A DNA stretch of 64,000 nt. Origin: a virus. Below are positions 39,168-47,977 of the stretch, one piece after another (position 1 is the stretch's first letter; every line of letters begins with the position of its first letter). The stretch lies in IMG/VR virus record IMGVR_UViG_3300045825_000261, positions 1 to 64,000 of that record; one strand, written 5' to 3'. A program made the position numbers and the translations under genes. The notes under the pieces are model-generated. The model was not told the origin of the DNA. It worked only from the letters and a program-made list of their open reading frames with translations, and ran no database searches.

Positions 39168-39878
39168 TTAAGCGGCTACAGCACCATCATTCATCACCAA
39201 GCGCCACTTAGCACCCAAGAACTGCAACACAACTGCGTCATTGCCGTTGAAGGTGATTGTGGTCAAAACGCCAGGCATATGAAGACCGCGCATTGTTACA
39301 GTGCCAGCGCCAAACATCGCCAGAGACTTCTTCTGAGACTCGTCACCATCAGGCAAGTACACATCAAACGCGCCAGCAGCATTGAACTGAGTGTGCTCGG
39401 TATCCATAGAGATGTAGGACAGGGCAGAGCCCAAGTTCGTGGACTGAGTAATAGTGTTTGTACCGCCGGAAGTCTTAGCGCTTGCAACGGTGAAGCCAGT
39501 TGTCGCGCCGTAAGAAGGCGTGCAGGTCAAAGTCGTTGTGCCGTTCGTAGAGAACAGACCAGCGGCAACGCCTGGATATGCAGCTTGAGAAGCCAACAGA
39601 CCGTTAAACTGAGCAACCAAGGAGGTCAGAGACGCAGCCAAAGAAGCGCCAGGAACAAACTGAACGGCAGTTGGGTTAGCGGCTACAGCCGTCAGGGCTA
39701 CAGCGCCAAAGGTGATCGAATCGCCAGCGGCCCAGTTGGTGCTCAACAACACACTTGATGCAGACGAAATCACACCGCCTGCTGTAATTACTTCCGGTAC
39801 GCCGGATTTTCCAGCTTGAATTGCTGGCATTGGTGCTTGAAAGTGTTCAACGGGCACGTACTTGGGTGAATGAGACAT
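39168..39878 (-). CDS. Probable virion structural protein
   Basis: A 236-residue protein rich in Ala/Thr/Gly/Ser, with beta-rich, non-enzymatic composition (SITFGAVALTAVAANPTAV, TLTCTPSYGATTGFTV) typical of phage decoration, tail or fibre subunits. The C-terminus (FLGAKWRLV) resembles capsid-decoration or tail-surface proteins. Isolated transcription unit with operator upstream and strong terminator downstream. ATG 39878 after AAGGAGTAATACG. Confidence 0.5.
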   Translation of the reverse strand: MSHSPKYVPVEHFQAPMPAIQAGKSGVPEVITAGGVISSASSVLLSTNWAAGDSITFGAVALTAVAANPTAVQFVPGASLAASLTSLVAQFNGLLASQAAYPGVAAGLFSTNGTTTLTCTPSYGATTGFTVASAKTSGGTNTITQSTNLGSALSYISMDTEHTQFNAAGAFDVYLPDGDESQKKSLAMFGAGTVTMRGLHMPGVLTTITFNGNDAVVLQFLGAKWRLVMNDGAVAA

Positions 39879-39904
39879 CGTATTACTCCTTAAATTAAGT
39901 TTGG

Positions 39905-39946
39905 TAAGTCACGAGTGACTTTATCACAGAAAGAAAAAATGTTCAA
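39905..39946 (-). promoter_or_regulatory. Promoter with operator
   Basis: Minus strand TTGAAC (39941-39946), 15 bases, GATAAA (39920-39925) merging into AAAGTCA-CTCG-TGACTTA (39905-39922). Drives 39168-39878. Confidence 0.65.
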
Positions 39947-39954
39947 GACTTCAC

Positions 39955-40146
39955 CTATATTGAGCCACCTGTCGGCTGATTGACCAATTTACGTGTAATC
40001 ATTTCCAAAAACCGCGTCATAACAAAGATCGAAACCTCCTGACCTCGATTGTCCAAAACTCGAACAACCCCACCCACTCCAGTGGCGATAATTTGCTCCG
40101 TCCAGGGGAATGTTGCCTTAATCGCTTCAAACTCTTTTTGATCCAC
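39955..40146 (-). CDS. Small hypothetical protein (63 aa)
   Basis: GTG start at 40146, two bases after the ligase stop, with GGGAGAG as Shine-Dalgarno. Sequence MDQKEFEAIKATFPWTEQII..., then VVRVLDNRGQEVSIFVMTRFLEMI suggests a helix and a two-stranded sheet. No known family. Cotranscribed with the ligase. Confidence 0.6.
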   Translation of the reverse strand: MDQKEFEAIKATFPWTEQIIATGVGGVVRVLDNRGQEVSIFVMTRFLEMITRKLVNQPTGGSI

Positions 40147-40148
40147 AA

Positions 40149-41525
40149 CTACTCTCCCTTAATTGCGTTTTCAAATTGCTTGCGAACCTGAGCAAGATCA
40201 TCGGCAACCGATTTGTCAGTGCGATAACTTTGCTCTGCCATGCGAGGCAAAAACAACGAGTGAAAGTCATTGCTTTCAGACGGGTCAACCAACTCATTCG
40301 CACGAACGACGATAATCTTGCCGATGAACTCTTCCGGATTCGCATCAACGCGGTCACGCAAAGCCTCATTCTTTACCGTAGTGCTTACCAGCAAAAGCCC
40401 ATCACTTGAGCGACAAGCAAATGCACCGGCACGACCTTCGTTCTTTGAGCCAACCTTGCCGGATTCGATGCCAATAATTTCCAGATCGACATCTACTTCA
40501 AGCTTGAACTTGATTTGCTCCTTGCTCGTTGTGTCCTTCCAGATCGCGTCAGGATGCTTTAAAATCACGCCCTCTTTACCTTGAGCAAGCAACTTGCGAT
40601 AATGCGCTGTGGCTGCGCTAATAGACTTCACAACGATCGTTGGAATCAGCATTACCGATCGCTCAACAGCACTAGACCCCTTAAGCTTCAAGATCACACC
40701 AGCGAGGCGAGAACGGTACGGAGTGGCGTACTTGCCCTTCGGCATCACTGATGAAAGCGGTATTGCATCCCAGATCAAATATACCGGACGCTCATTTGGG
40801 GCAAAATCGCCGCCGCTTTGAATGCTATTCATGACGCCATTGCCGTCAGCGCGATCGCAAAGAACGCCATCACGAAACACGACAATTTCACCGTGATGCT
40901 GAAATCCTTCATTCGTGCATAAGCGAATGTCGGCAACCAGCGAATCAAACTTCTCGACCGGCAATTCATTACCCTGACGTGTGGTAATTCGCACAAGACC
41001 ACCAACTTCGTGATCAATGTTGGAAAACATACCGTCAGCCTTTTCTTGAACGAACACACCTTTATCCCAGGGCCACAGCGACAGGTTGGTGTCTTTCGGC
41101 AACGCACAGCGCATATATGGAAACTCTGGAATCAACCCCTTCACCGCCTTGTTACAGGTTGACTCTGAAAAGTCGGCACGCAGATTTTTACGAATGATGC
41201 GGCGAAACAGCTCAGCGGAGTCCTCTGTCAGCATGTCAAGCTCGGCGGCCACAACGTCACGCGCATCGTTGCCGGTGAGCTTACGCGAAATCAGATCGTC
41301 GAGAATCTGCCAAGTTACATCATCGAACCGCTTAAAGCCTTCGTGCGCTTTTCCGATCGGGAGCTTATTGATACCGAATGTCTTAAATGGATTGTACGTG
41401 TACTCAAGCACACGAACGAACTCGGGACTCGCTGCGGCATTCGCTGTCACAAGGGCAACCTTGTCGTTCTTCCCTGGCGTGGCGGCGATATTTTCAATCG
41501 CGGCAAAAATAGCATCAGATAACAT
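40149..41525 (-). CDS. ATP-dependent DNA ligase
   Basis: A 458-residue ligase. Motif I VQEKADGMF gives the adenylated Lys (KxDG), with HHGEIVVF (motif III), EGVILKHPDA (motif IV) and KFKLEVDVDLEIIG (motif V). It joins nicks after 5'-3' exonuclease and recombination; the phage lacks an NAD-dependent ligase. ATG 41525 follows AAGAGGCTTAATT, two bases after the preceding stop. Confidence 0.9.
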   Translation of the reverse strand: MLSDAIFAAIENIAATPGKNDKVALVTANAAASPEFVRVLEYTYNPFKTFGINKLPIGKAHEGFKRFDDVTWQILDDLISRKLTGNDARDVVAAELDMLTEDSAELFRRIIRKNLRADFSESTCNKAVKGLIPEFPYMRCALPKDTNLSLWPWDKGVFVQEKADGMFSNIDHEVGGLVRITTRQGNELPVEKFDSLVADIRLCTNEGFQHHGEIVVFRDGVLCDRADGNGVMNSIQSGGDFAPNERPVYLIWDAIPLSSVMPKGKYATPYRSRLAGVILKLKGSSAVERSVMLIPTIVVKSISAATAHYRKLLAQGKEGVILKHPDAIWKDTTSKEQIKFKLEVDVDLEIIGIESGKVGSKNEGRAGAFACRSSDGLLLVSTTVKNEALRDRVDANPEEFIGKIIVVRANELVDPSESNDFHSLFLPRMAEQSYRTDKSVADDLAQVRKQFENAIKGE

Positions 41526-41527
41526 AA

Positions 41528-41845
41528 TTAAGCCTCTTCACTTTTAAAAGTGCCATCAATAATCGTTTCAGCCTGATCAAGAAACGATTCAACAAAGACG
41601 TTAAGAAGTTTTTGAGCAACCTTTGCCGTCTGCTCATCACTGAGGTCATGAGCAATCTTGGAGCGATTGAGAAGATGAGCGTTCAAGTGAACGGCAAGGT
41701 CGGTGATAACGGCGCTCGATACCGCAAGGTCAGCATCATCAATTGACGAAAGCGCGTGTACTACGGCATTCCTACAGTCATCAAAGTGCTTGTCAAATTC
41801 GGCACGTTTTTCGGCAAGTTGCTCTTCGGTAATTTTTGCATTCAT
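41528..41845 (-). CDS. Hypothetical helical protein
   Basis: A 105-residue charged helical protein (ITEEQLAEKRAEFDKHFDDC, SDEQTAKVAQKLLNVFVESFL), ATG 41845 after TAGGAGAAAAAAAC. Likely coiled coil. No family recognised. Two bases before the ligase start, so probably a translational partner. Confidence 0.55.
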   Translation of the reverse strand: MNAKITEEQLAEKRAEFDKHFDDCRNAVVHALSSIDDADLAVSSAVITDLAVHLNAHLLNRSKIAHDLSDEQTAKVAQKLLNVFVESFLDQAETIIDGTFKSEEA

Positions 41846-41865
41846 GTTTTTTTCTCCTAAGTAAA

Positions 41866-42504
41866 TTAAGCTGCTGCGGTTGCGGCAAGTCTTGCTCTTG
41901 CCATTTCAATCAAACTCATACCGCTCTTTTGAGGTGATAAGACTGTCATTTTCTCAATCGACATTGTTGACTTTGGTTTTGGTTCTTCGGGTTTGATGAG
42001 AACCTTTTTAAGCTCCGCTGGCGCAGTCTCTTTCATTGCAATATTTATTGCGTCTGCGTAGTCGCCACCAATATTAAGTGCGGAATCTTGCGTTTCGACT
42101 TCAACTTTTGGCACAGTTCTCGCAACCGGCATGTTGAATGAAGACTTTTTATTACTAAGCGAAGCAATCTTTTCATGCAATTCCAATTGTCTCGTCTCGT
42201 ACTTGGCGTTAATTCTTGCTCTGCTGACGTAATAGAGTGCGTGGCCGGCCGCGACTTCCTCCCGACGCATTCTCGCCGCCTTGCAGGTGTTGTGATTGAT
42301 TGCATCGCCGCAAGATGAATTCATTTCAGAAATCTCGCCACGCTTACTTTCACTGAGCCGCTTCATACAAACGCAATACGCGGCGGTGCGACCAACAATC
42401 GTACAGTCGTCAAAGTAAAACGCATTCGTTCCAGACTCACTCTTGTCGAGTGAGTACGGATTGCCGCTTTCATCTGTTCTGTAAATCTCTTCCATTTCAG
42501 CCAT
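41866..42504 (-). CDS. Hypothetical protein
   Basis: A 212-residue protein, ATG 42504 after GGAGGAATAA. The N-terminal half has clustered cysteines (YCVCMKRL, SSCGDAINHNTCKAA) that could bind metal, then a helical region and a Pro/Lys-rich tail (KPEEPKPKSTM) ending in a conserved-looking helix (GMSLIEMARARLAATAAA). No family recognised. Same operon as ligase. Confidence 0.5.
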   Translation of the reverse strand: MAEMEEIYRTDESGNPYSLDKSESGTNAFYFDDCTIVGRTAAYCVCMKRLSESKRGEISEMNSSCGDAINHNTCKAARMRREEVAAGHALYYVSRARINAKYETRQLELHEKIASLSNKKSSFNMPVARTVPKVEVETQDSALNIGGDYADAINIAMKETAPAELKKVLIKPEEPKPKSTMSIEKMTVLSPQKSGMSLIEMARARLAATAAA

Positions 42505-42517
42505 TTATTCCTCCTAT

Positions 42518-42976
42518 TTACCAGCTTGCCCAATCACCGCCCCGCTCCAGTTCTGGAGCGGGCTCTTCACAAACAATGCCATCATCAACGCTGTCGCTAT
42601 CAACAATAAGCTCAACCCCCAAAGCAATACAAATTCGATTGGCGACAAGCCGCCCATAATGTTCAAAACAAACAGATTCAAGCGTAACAGACGGAACCTC
42701 GTGACCCTCGTTAAATAATCCGTAGCTAGAAAAAGTCTCGTTGTATCCTCGACCCTCTTTTTCATTCAGTATATTTAACCGAGCTAGTCCGAGATTTCGC
42801 TCGTCTGTAAACATTTCCAACTTCACCTGACAACTGTGACTGTGACACTTGTCTAATTTCCCCCACCTCTTAATCAGAACACCTCGCCCCGCACTCTGAT
42901 TCCAAAGCTGAATCGCCTCATAGAACTTAGTGCCCCACTCGTGAATCTGAATGTGACCACCCTTATGGATGTTCAT
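42518..42976 (-). CDS. WGR-domain-like protein
   Basis: A 152-residue protein whose N-terminal ~90 residues follow the WGR pattern: FYEAIQLWNQSAGRGVLIKRWGKLDK, a CHSHSC insertion, QVKLEMF, then LARLNILNEKEGRGY. WGR domains occur in PARP-type and phage or plasmid proteins and are thought to bind nucleic acid. An acidic tail follows. ATG 42976 after AGAGAGGTGAGAC. First gene after an operator-promoter. Confidence 0.6.
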   Translation of the reverse strand: MNIHKGGHIQIHEWGTKFYEAIQLWNQSAGRGVLIKRWGKLDKCHSHSCQVKLEMFTDERNLGLARLNILNEKEGRGYNETFSSYGLFNEGHEVPSVTLESVCFEHYGRLVANRICIALGVELIVDSDSVDDGIVCEEPAPELERGGDWASW

Positions 42977-43035
42977 GTCTCACCTCTCTATCTTGCACTG
43001 CTCACAAGAAACATTATATAAACCGCAAGCTGGAT

Positions 43036-43056
43036 ATTATAGTCATTTGTGACTTA
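43036..43056 (-). promoter_or_regulatory. Operator-promoter
   Basis: Minus strand TAAGTCA-CAAA-TGACT running into TATAAT (43036-43041). Heads the WGR/ligase unit. The half-site spacing is the same as at 1128. Confidence 0.75.
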
Positions 43057-43070
43057 CTCCAGCTAATAAG

Positions 43071-44156
43071 TTACGACATTTTTGACGCCATCATCTTCAA
43101 CTTAGTCATTGTCATGGCATTGACGCTCATTGCCTTCCAGTACGCATCGCGAACAGCGGGCGCGGCTACCTCATTCGGATCTTTGCCGACCGGCAGTACG
43201 GCAACGCGAGTGTTAAAGCCGTAACCTTTCAACTTTAGCGCCGCTTCTGCCGCCGCCTCAAGTGCTTTCGGTTCAGCATCCCACATAAACGTAACCGTCT
43301 TCAGACCTCGCTCTTTCAATTGCATTAGCTTGGCTACCTGACTGCTATCGTCGCCAAACGACAGGCTCTTACCAAACGAACCAACAGGCACAATGTCCCT
43401 AAGCTCCATCTGTCCATCGAGCGCGATCTTGGTGGCCATAACGTCGAACACGCCCTCGCCAATTACGACATGTTCAGCGCCCAAAGCGTTCTGACCGTTG
43501 TAAATGACGCTGCCGGTTGAGGCAAAGCCTGGTGGAAATAGATACTTCTTTTCAGCGTCACCCGTAATGTCGCGTCCTTGAAACGACACAAGTTCACCTT
43601 CCAGATCAAATATGGGAATAATGATTCTGTTGGCGTACGATTGATGACGATCTTTCCCATCTTCGTCCCTGTAGTTAAACCAGCCCTTCTTTGAAAACCT
43701 CAACCCAAAGTATCGAGCCACACTGGAGTCGATGTTTCGATTTATCAGGTACTTCAAGTTTCGCCCATCGCGAGGCAGCGCAAACGAGTCAGGCAAAACT
43801 AACTCAGTATTGAGATTGGTAGCTACCGCAATTCGCTTAGGCGGACGCCATCCCTGCTCTTTCGCCGCCTGCTTAATATGTTCGATAACCTCTCTGGTGC
43901 TCATGTGTCCAAAGAATGACTTGATGAATGTGAACTTGTTAAATTTCTTTTCACAATCGCCAGAGAAACAGTTCCCAAAGCCAGTCTCAAGACCAATATA
44001 GACCTTCCAGTTTGAATTGCCGCAGCATGGGCATTCCTTTACGTTTGCTTGTGGCCCTCTTGAGCCACGCTCGCGCTTGTAAGTAATTCCCTCTCGATCA
44101 AGCCATGACTCTATGTCCAGCATGTCGAGAATTTCGCCAAGCTCGTCACTCAGCAT
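43071..44156 (-). CDS. DnaG-like primase
   Basis: 361 residues from ATG 44156 (GTG 44165 is also possible). Zinc-binding motif CPCC...C..C (~36-75, CPCCGNSNWKVYIGLETGFGNC read in parts), then the TOPRIM fold with VIGEGVFDVMA (~225-235) and FMWDAEPKALEAA (~290-302). It primes DNA synthesis with the DnaB-like helicase gene next door. The N-terminal bases overlap 44146-44337. Confidence 0.9.
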   Translation of the reverse strand: MLSDELGEILDMLDIESWLDREGITYKRERGSRGPQANVKECPCCGNSNWKVYIGLETGFGNCFSGDCEKKFNKFTFIKSFFGHMSTREVIEHIKQAAKEQGWRPPKRIAVATNLNTELVLPDSFALPRDGRNLKYLINRNIDSSVARYFGLRFSKKGWFNYRDEDGKDRHQSYANRIIIPIFDLEGELVSFQGRDITGDAEKKYLFPPGFASTGSVIYNGQNALGAEHVVIGEGVFDVMATKIALDGQMELRDIVPVGSFGKSLSFGDDSSQVAKLMQLKERGLKTVTFMWDAEPKALEAAAEAALKLKGYGFNTRVAVLPVGKDPNEVAAPAVRDAYWKAMSVNAMTMTKLKMMASKMS

Positions 44157-44337
44157 ATTCTGCACTCACTAACGTCCAAAAGTCCGTGATAACACATACG
44201 ATAGCGCTGGCGGAAAGACCGTGACGAACGAGCATGGCAACTATGTTGCGAAGACGCTTCTCTGTCGTCGCACACCAGAAGCCAACACCCTTCACTTTTA
44301 CGATTGCGTCCTCAATCTCTTTTTCAAACTTGCTCAC
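44146..44337 (-). CDS. Small hypothetical protein
   Basis: I place the start at GTG 44337, behind GTGAGGTTGAA, giving 63 residues; a TTG at 44352 would lie inside an operator without Shine-Dalgarno. Helical protein (KFEKEIEDAIVKVKG, LRNIVAMLVRHGLSASAIVCVI). Overlaps the primase start. No family recognised; might be a small partner of primase. Confidence 0.5.
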   Translation of the reverse strand: MSKFEKEIEDAIVKVKGVGFWCATTEKRLRNIVAMLVRHGLSASAIVCVITDFWTLVSAEYAE

Positions 44338-44344
44338 TTCAACC

Positions 44345-44396
44345 TCACTCAATTTTGACTTACATTATTTTCTCACAATTGATCAGGAGTGACTTA
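44345..44396 (-). promoter_or_regulatory. Double operator before the primase unit
   Basis: Two sites: 44379-44396 (TAAGTCA-CTCC-TGATC) and 44345-44362 (TAAGTCA-AAAT-TGAGT), with AATAAT between (44364-44369). The only clear two-operator promoter. The second covers the region of translation start. Confidence 0.6.
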
Positions 44397-44412
44397 CCTC
44401 CTGACCGGACAT

Positions 44413-45825
44413 TTACTCAACCCCAATGACGCTCTCTACGAACTTCATTCGAGCCAAATCCTGCTTGATAATAATGACGAACCCGCTCTCTTGATTTCGA
44501 GACGCGGCAAAGTACAGACGAGCCTCGCCCTTCTTCGCCTCTTCTTCCGTCTTGTTGATCGAGATAACCAAATCGGCAGTTCTGATCTTGTTAAAGTCTT
44601 CAGCAACGTGTTCGGCTTTCGCTACCGTAGCCTTAAAGCCTTCTCGATTCGTCTGAGTTGCGGTAAGAACGGCGCAGTCAAACTCAAACGCTATCGCACG
44701 AAGTCCAAGACCGATCGACTTGGAGTTCTCAATAACGCTGTCAGTGCGATTGTCGGGACACATAATATCGGCGTAATCGACAACAACCATGTCATAGCGA
44801 GTACCCTTTGACTTGTGTGCCTCAAGCAGCTTTCGCAACATTGCCGGACTCAACATGCCAGACGGGTACTCTGCAAGGTCAAGTTTGCCGGCGCGAGCCT
44901 CTAGCGCCGACAGCTTCGACTCAATGGTCTTCATGCTGATGGTCAAGTCCTTCATCAGCGTGTTTGTAATACACGCATCTAGCCGCTCTTCAATAATCCG
45001 AGCAGCAACCTCACACGTCACATACAGTACATTTTTTCCAGCGAGTGATGCTGCTTGAGCGAAGTTAATCAAGGCAGTGGTCTTACCCGCTTTCGCACCG
45101 CCCATAATGATCGTAAGTTCCTTGCGCCCCCAGCCCTTGTGATAAAGCAACTCGTCCATGCGGTGAATGCCGGTCGTGATGCCCATAGGCGGCATCTTTC
45201 CGGCTATTCTGTCTGCACGTTCTTCTGTTCTTGCCTCGGTATCCCAATAACTGCGAATGCCGCCGTCCTCATTCAACCCAATCTCAAGAGCGGCCTTGAA
45301 CGAACTCTCGATTTTGGAGAAGTTTTTCTTCTCCAGAAGCGATACCGATGCAAGAATCGCCTGCGCAGTGGCCTGATGTCTTGCGAATTCAGCAAGCTTA
45401 TCCGCAACATAGTTGCCGTCTGTCAGATCATCCTGCTTCATTTGCTTCCAGGCGGCGGACACGACAGACAGAATGTCCTTACGAATCACGCCGCTACGAA
45501 TAGCCTCAGTGATCAACTCCTTCATCGAGGCTGTCGCGGGAACGGCGTTATACTTTTTGAAGTGCTTTATCGCCATACTGACGAGAGCGGCTTCGCCCAC
45601 ATTCTCGAAGTGATCAGGGTTAAGCAGATGTATCGTTTTTCGAACAAAGCCATCGTCTCTCAACGTAAGAGCGGCTATTCTCGACTGAAACGCATCGCTA
45701 AACTCAAACTTCTCGGCCTTTACCTCTTCTTGCTCCGACTCATCTTCGGTCGGTGAGCCGCCCATATACGAGGCGGCAATCATATCTGCGACAGAACCCT
45801 CTGTCGCACTGGTGGTTTCGACCAT
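44413..45825 (-). CDS. DnaB-like replicative helicase
   Basis: A 470-residue protein. The N-terminal domain is about 170 residues. The RecA-fold C-terminal domain has GGAKAGKTT (Walker A, ~248-256), TCEVAARI (H1a-like), VVVDYADIM (Walker B) and AVLTATQTNREG (H3). It unwinds DNA at the fork and works with the DnaG-like primase and DnaE-like polymerase of this phage. ATG 45825 after AGGGGGTTAGT, one base after the Hfq-like stop. Confidence 0.95.
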   Translation of the reverse strand: MVETTSATEGSVADMIAASYMGGSPTEDESEQEEVKAEKFEFSDAFQSRIAALTLRDDGFVRKTIHLLNPDHFENVGEAALVSMAIKHFKKYNAVPATASMKELITEAIRSGVIRKDILSVVSAAWKQMKQDDLTDGNYVADKLAEFARHQATAQAILASVSLLEKKNFSKIESSFKAALEIGLNEDGGIRSYWDTEARTEERADRIAGKMPPMGITTGIHRMDELLYHKGWGRKELTIIMGGAKAGKTTALINFAQAASLAGKNVLYVTCEVAARIIEERLDACITNTLMKDLTISMKTIESKLSALEARAGKLDLAEYPSGMLSPAMLRKLLEAHKSKGTRYDMVVVDYADIMCPDNRTDSVIENSKSIGLGLRAIAFEFDCAVLTATQTNREGFKATVAKAEHVAEDFNKIRTADLVISINKTEEEAKKGEARLYFAASRNQESGFVIIIKQDLARMKFVESVIGVE

Positions 45826-45826
45826 A

Positions 45827-46213
45827 CTAACCCCCTACAGACTGTGTGCGTTCTGCAAATTGAGGCTCAAATTCAGAAATATCATGCTTGAAAATTACAC
45901 GAGTTCTGCCGTCGCTCAAGACGGATACGGTGTATTTATCAGAATGCTTAATTGTCCCAGTGAACCTTTCACCGGAGCTAACCTTCTCAAACGCTACAGT
46001 AGCGTTAGACGCCTCTAAAGCCTTCAGAAACGCCTCGTGACCCTTTGGCACTATCTTCGTCTTAGACGAAGACTTTGGTGCGCGAATAGTGCCTGAAATT
46101 CTAGACTGCATGACGCCATCAACCATCTTAGACGGAACAGAATCAGCCTCTCTCATATTTAGTGCAAACGCTCGCTGTTCCTCGCGAACCTGTTGATCGA
46201 ACGGTTTATTCAT
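45827..46213 (-). CDS. Hfq-like Sm-fold protein
   Basis: A 128-residue protein. Residues ~57-117 align with Hfq: PKGHEAFLKALEASNATVAF (helix and strand 1), KVSSGERFTGTIKHSDKY (Sm1, with Gly and Asp as in Hfq) and VIFKHDISEFEP (Sm2, matching YKHAIST). The Lys-His pair that Hfq uses for RNA binding is kept, the N-terminal Gln is not. A ~55-residue basic N-terminus is extra. It may bind RNA or hexamerise; it is expressed with the helicase under its own operator. Confidence 0.75.
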   Translation of the reverse strand: MNKPFDQQVREEQRAFALNMREADSVPSKMVDGVMQSRISGTIRAPKSSSKTKIVPKGHEAFLKALEASNATVAFEKVSSGERFTGTIKHSDKYTVSVLSDGRTRVIFKHDISEFEPQFAERTQSVGG

Positions 46214-46253
46214 AACTCCCCCTTATAAAAATGCAGAATCGCGCTGCACCGCT

Positions 46254-46274
46254 ATTATAGTCACTACTGACTTA
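46254..46274 (-). promoter_or_regulatory. Operator-promoter of the Hfq-like/helicase unit
   Basis: Minus strand TAAGTCA-GTAG-TGACT into TATAAT (46254-46259). Abuts the stop of the gene at 46275. Confidence 0.75.
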
Positions 46275-47009
46275 TTATTCTGGGAATCTCAATTCTTTCA
46301 TCGCTTCATCTACCAGATCGTCCCCAAACTGTATTCTTGCCGTTTCGATTCTCAGGGCGTTATGCTCATACATCGAAGCGCATAAAGTGAAACGCTTATG
46401 TTGCCGATTGCGAATCTGTGCAACGATAAAGTTCTCATAAGCTTTTTGGTGCGCATCTCCGTGCCACCTATAACACTTGTACCAAGTGTCCTTTGAAAGT
46501 TGTAAGCGAGTTGCACACTCCTCTTCCCACCGCATCATTACCGCAACGATCATCTCCTCGTTATCCCCCATCTGACCTGGGCGTGGCGGATACAGCGATT
46601 GCCTTCTAAAACATTCCTCTGTGTACCAGAGCATACACTCCGTCAAAAAGAAGTCATACCGAATGCCGAGACTATCAACCAACTGACGCAACCGCCAAAT
46701 CGAAAGCTTTTCCCGCGCATTGAGGAAATCATCTCCCTTGATTGGCTTAACAAAATCCGCTCTGTCTGAATCAACCGCTATTCTGGTGAATTCCCGATAC
46801 GCCATCTTGTAGCATTCCATAAAATAATTTGTCGCATACAGTGGGTGCATCCGACGATAGTCAAACCACTTTTTGTTCATCAGTTCGACCTCAAGCTTTA
46901 AAAGTTTTGCCGGTATGTGCTGAATCGTTAGAATCTCACAATCCCGAAAAGAAAAATCAGAACCAAAGAAGGAACCGCACCACTTGGGAATAACTTGGGG
47001 CATCCACAC
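46275..47009 (-). CDS. Hypothetical protein, conserved-looking
   Basis: A 244-residue protein rich in aromatic residues and in His/Cys/Trp. The start is GTG 47009 (or ATG 47003) behind TAGGAGCGGT. Helical pattern (NYFMECYKMAYREFTRIAVDS, RLQLSKDTWYKCYRWHGDAHQKAYENF read in parts). No domain recognised. Possibly a morphogenesis or replication-accessory protein. The ~140-base gap upstream (47010-47152) shows no gene. Confidence 0.5.
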   Translation of the reverse strand: MWMPQVIPKWCGSFFGSDFSFRDCEILTIQHIPAKLLKLEVELMNKKWFDYRRMHPLYATNYFMECYKMAYREFTRIAVDSDRADFVKPIKGDDFLNAREKLSIWRLRQLVDSLGIRYDFFLTECMLWYTEECFRRQSLYPPRPGQMGDNEEMIVAVMMRWEEECATRLQLSKDTWYKCYRWHGDAHQKAYENFIVAQIRNRQHKRFTLCASMYEHNALRIETARIQFGDDLVDEAMKELRFPE

Positions 47010-47152
47010 CGCTCCTATAAGTATTTACAATATATTTAAAACCAATTATTACCATTTATTCTTTACCGCTCGTCAGAGGACGACCCAAGTTGGGAAAGCG
47101 TATCGGTTCAGCTTTTCAACTCAAGTCGCATTGTTACATCTGAACTCTGGAA

Positions 47153-47899
47153 CTACAGTAGCGGCTGCTCGTAAGCCTGAACTATCTCCTGAACCAAACC
47201 GCTGCGAACAATATCGTCTCTTGTGAACTGAATACATTTTACTGATGGTATGTAGGACAGTTTCGCAATCGCGTCGGCAAGACCAGATTCCCCGCGAATG
47301 TCTTTTTGAGTAATGTCGCCATTCACCACAACCTTTGTATCTTGACCAATGCGGGTAAGAAACATTTTCATTTGAGTTGGGGTTGTATTTTGGGCTTCAT
47401 CAAGAATTACAAAGGCGTTCTTAAATGTTCTGCCACGCATATATGCAAGTGGGGCCGCCTCAATACGGCCGGCTTTAATTAGATACTCTACAAATGTCTT
47501 CCCAAGCCGCTCATTGAGAACGTCCTTGAACGGTTGAAGGTACGGATCAAATTTATCTTCAATCTCCCCAGGCAGGAATCCCAAGTTTTCACCAGCCTCA
47601 ACAGCGGGTCTGGTGATAATGATCTTTTCAATCTCGCCACTCTCAAGCATCTGTGCCGCTGTCGCTGCGCATAACCACGTTTTACCGCTTCCAGCAGGTC
47701 CAGTTGCAAAGGTTAGCGTAGAAGACTTCATGGCGTTGATATAGCGCCGTTGCGCATCGCTCTTAGCGGTTATTGGAGAGGTGTCTCGTTGTCGTGCTGG
47801 TGCTGGTGCTGCGTGTTCTCGCAGTTCAATTTCAACGACTTGCGCGTCATGTGGGCGTTGGTTTTTAGAGCGATGGTGCGATTGGCGCTTACTAGACAT
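47153..47899 (-). CDS. PhoH-like ATPase
   Basis: 248 residues from ATG 47899, behind GAGGAACGCAAGT. Walker A GPAGSGKTWL (~64-73), motifs ITRPAVEAGENLGFLPGEI, AFVILDEAQNTT (Walker B) and VVVNGDITQKDI are typical of PhoH. PhoH is a superfamily-1-type ATPase/helicase common in phages and in phosphate-starvation regulons. A basic N-terminus may bind RNA. An operator-promoter lies upstream. Confidence 0.9.
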   Translation of the reverse strand: MSSKRQSHHRSKNQRPHDAQVVEIELREHAAPAPARQRDTSPITAKSDAQRRYINAMKSSTLTFATGPAGSGKTWLCAATAAQMLESGEIEKIIITRPAVEAGENLGFLPGEIEDKFDPYLQPFKDVLNERLGKTFVEYLIKAGRIEAAPLAYMRGRTFKNAFVILDEAQNTTPTQMKMFLTRIGQDTKVVVNGDITQKDIRGESGLADAIAKLSYIPSVKCIQFTRDDIVRSGLVQEIVQAYEQPLL

Positions 47900-47934
47900 A
47901 CTTGCGTTCCTCATAAGTGATTAAGTGACGACTA

Positions 47935-47956
47935 AGAATAGCTCAGTCGTGACTTA
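47935..47956 (-). promoter_or_regulatory. Operator-promoter of the PhoH-like gene
   Basis: Minus strand TAAGTCA-CGAC-TGAGC then -10 TATTCT (47935-47940). One side is less conserved. Confidence 0.6.
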
Positions 47957-47977
47957 ATCACAATATAAGAAAGGTGA

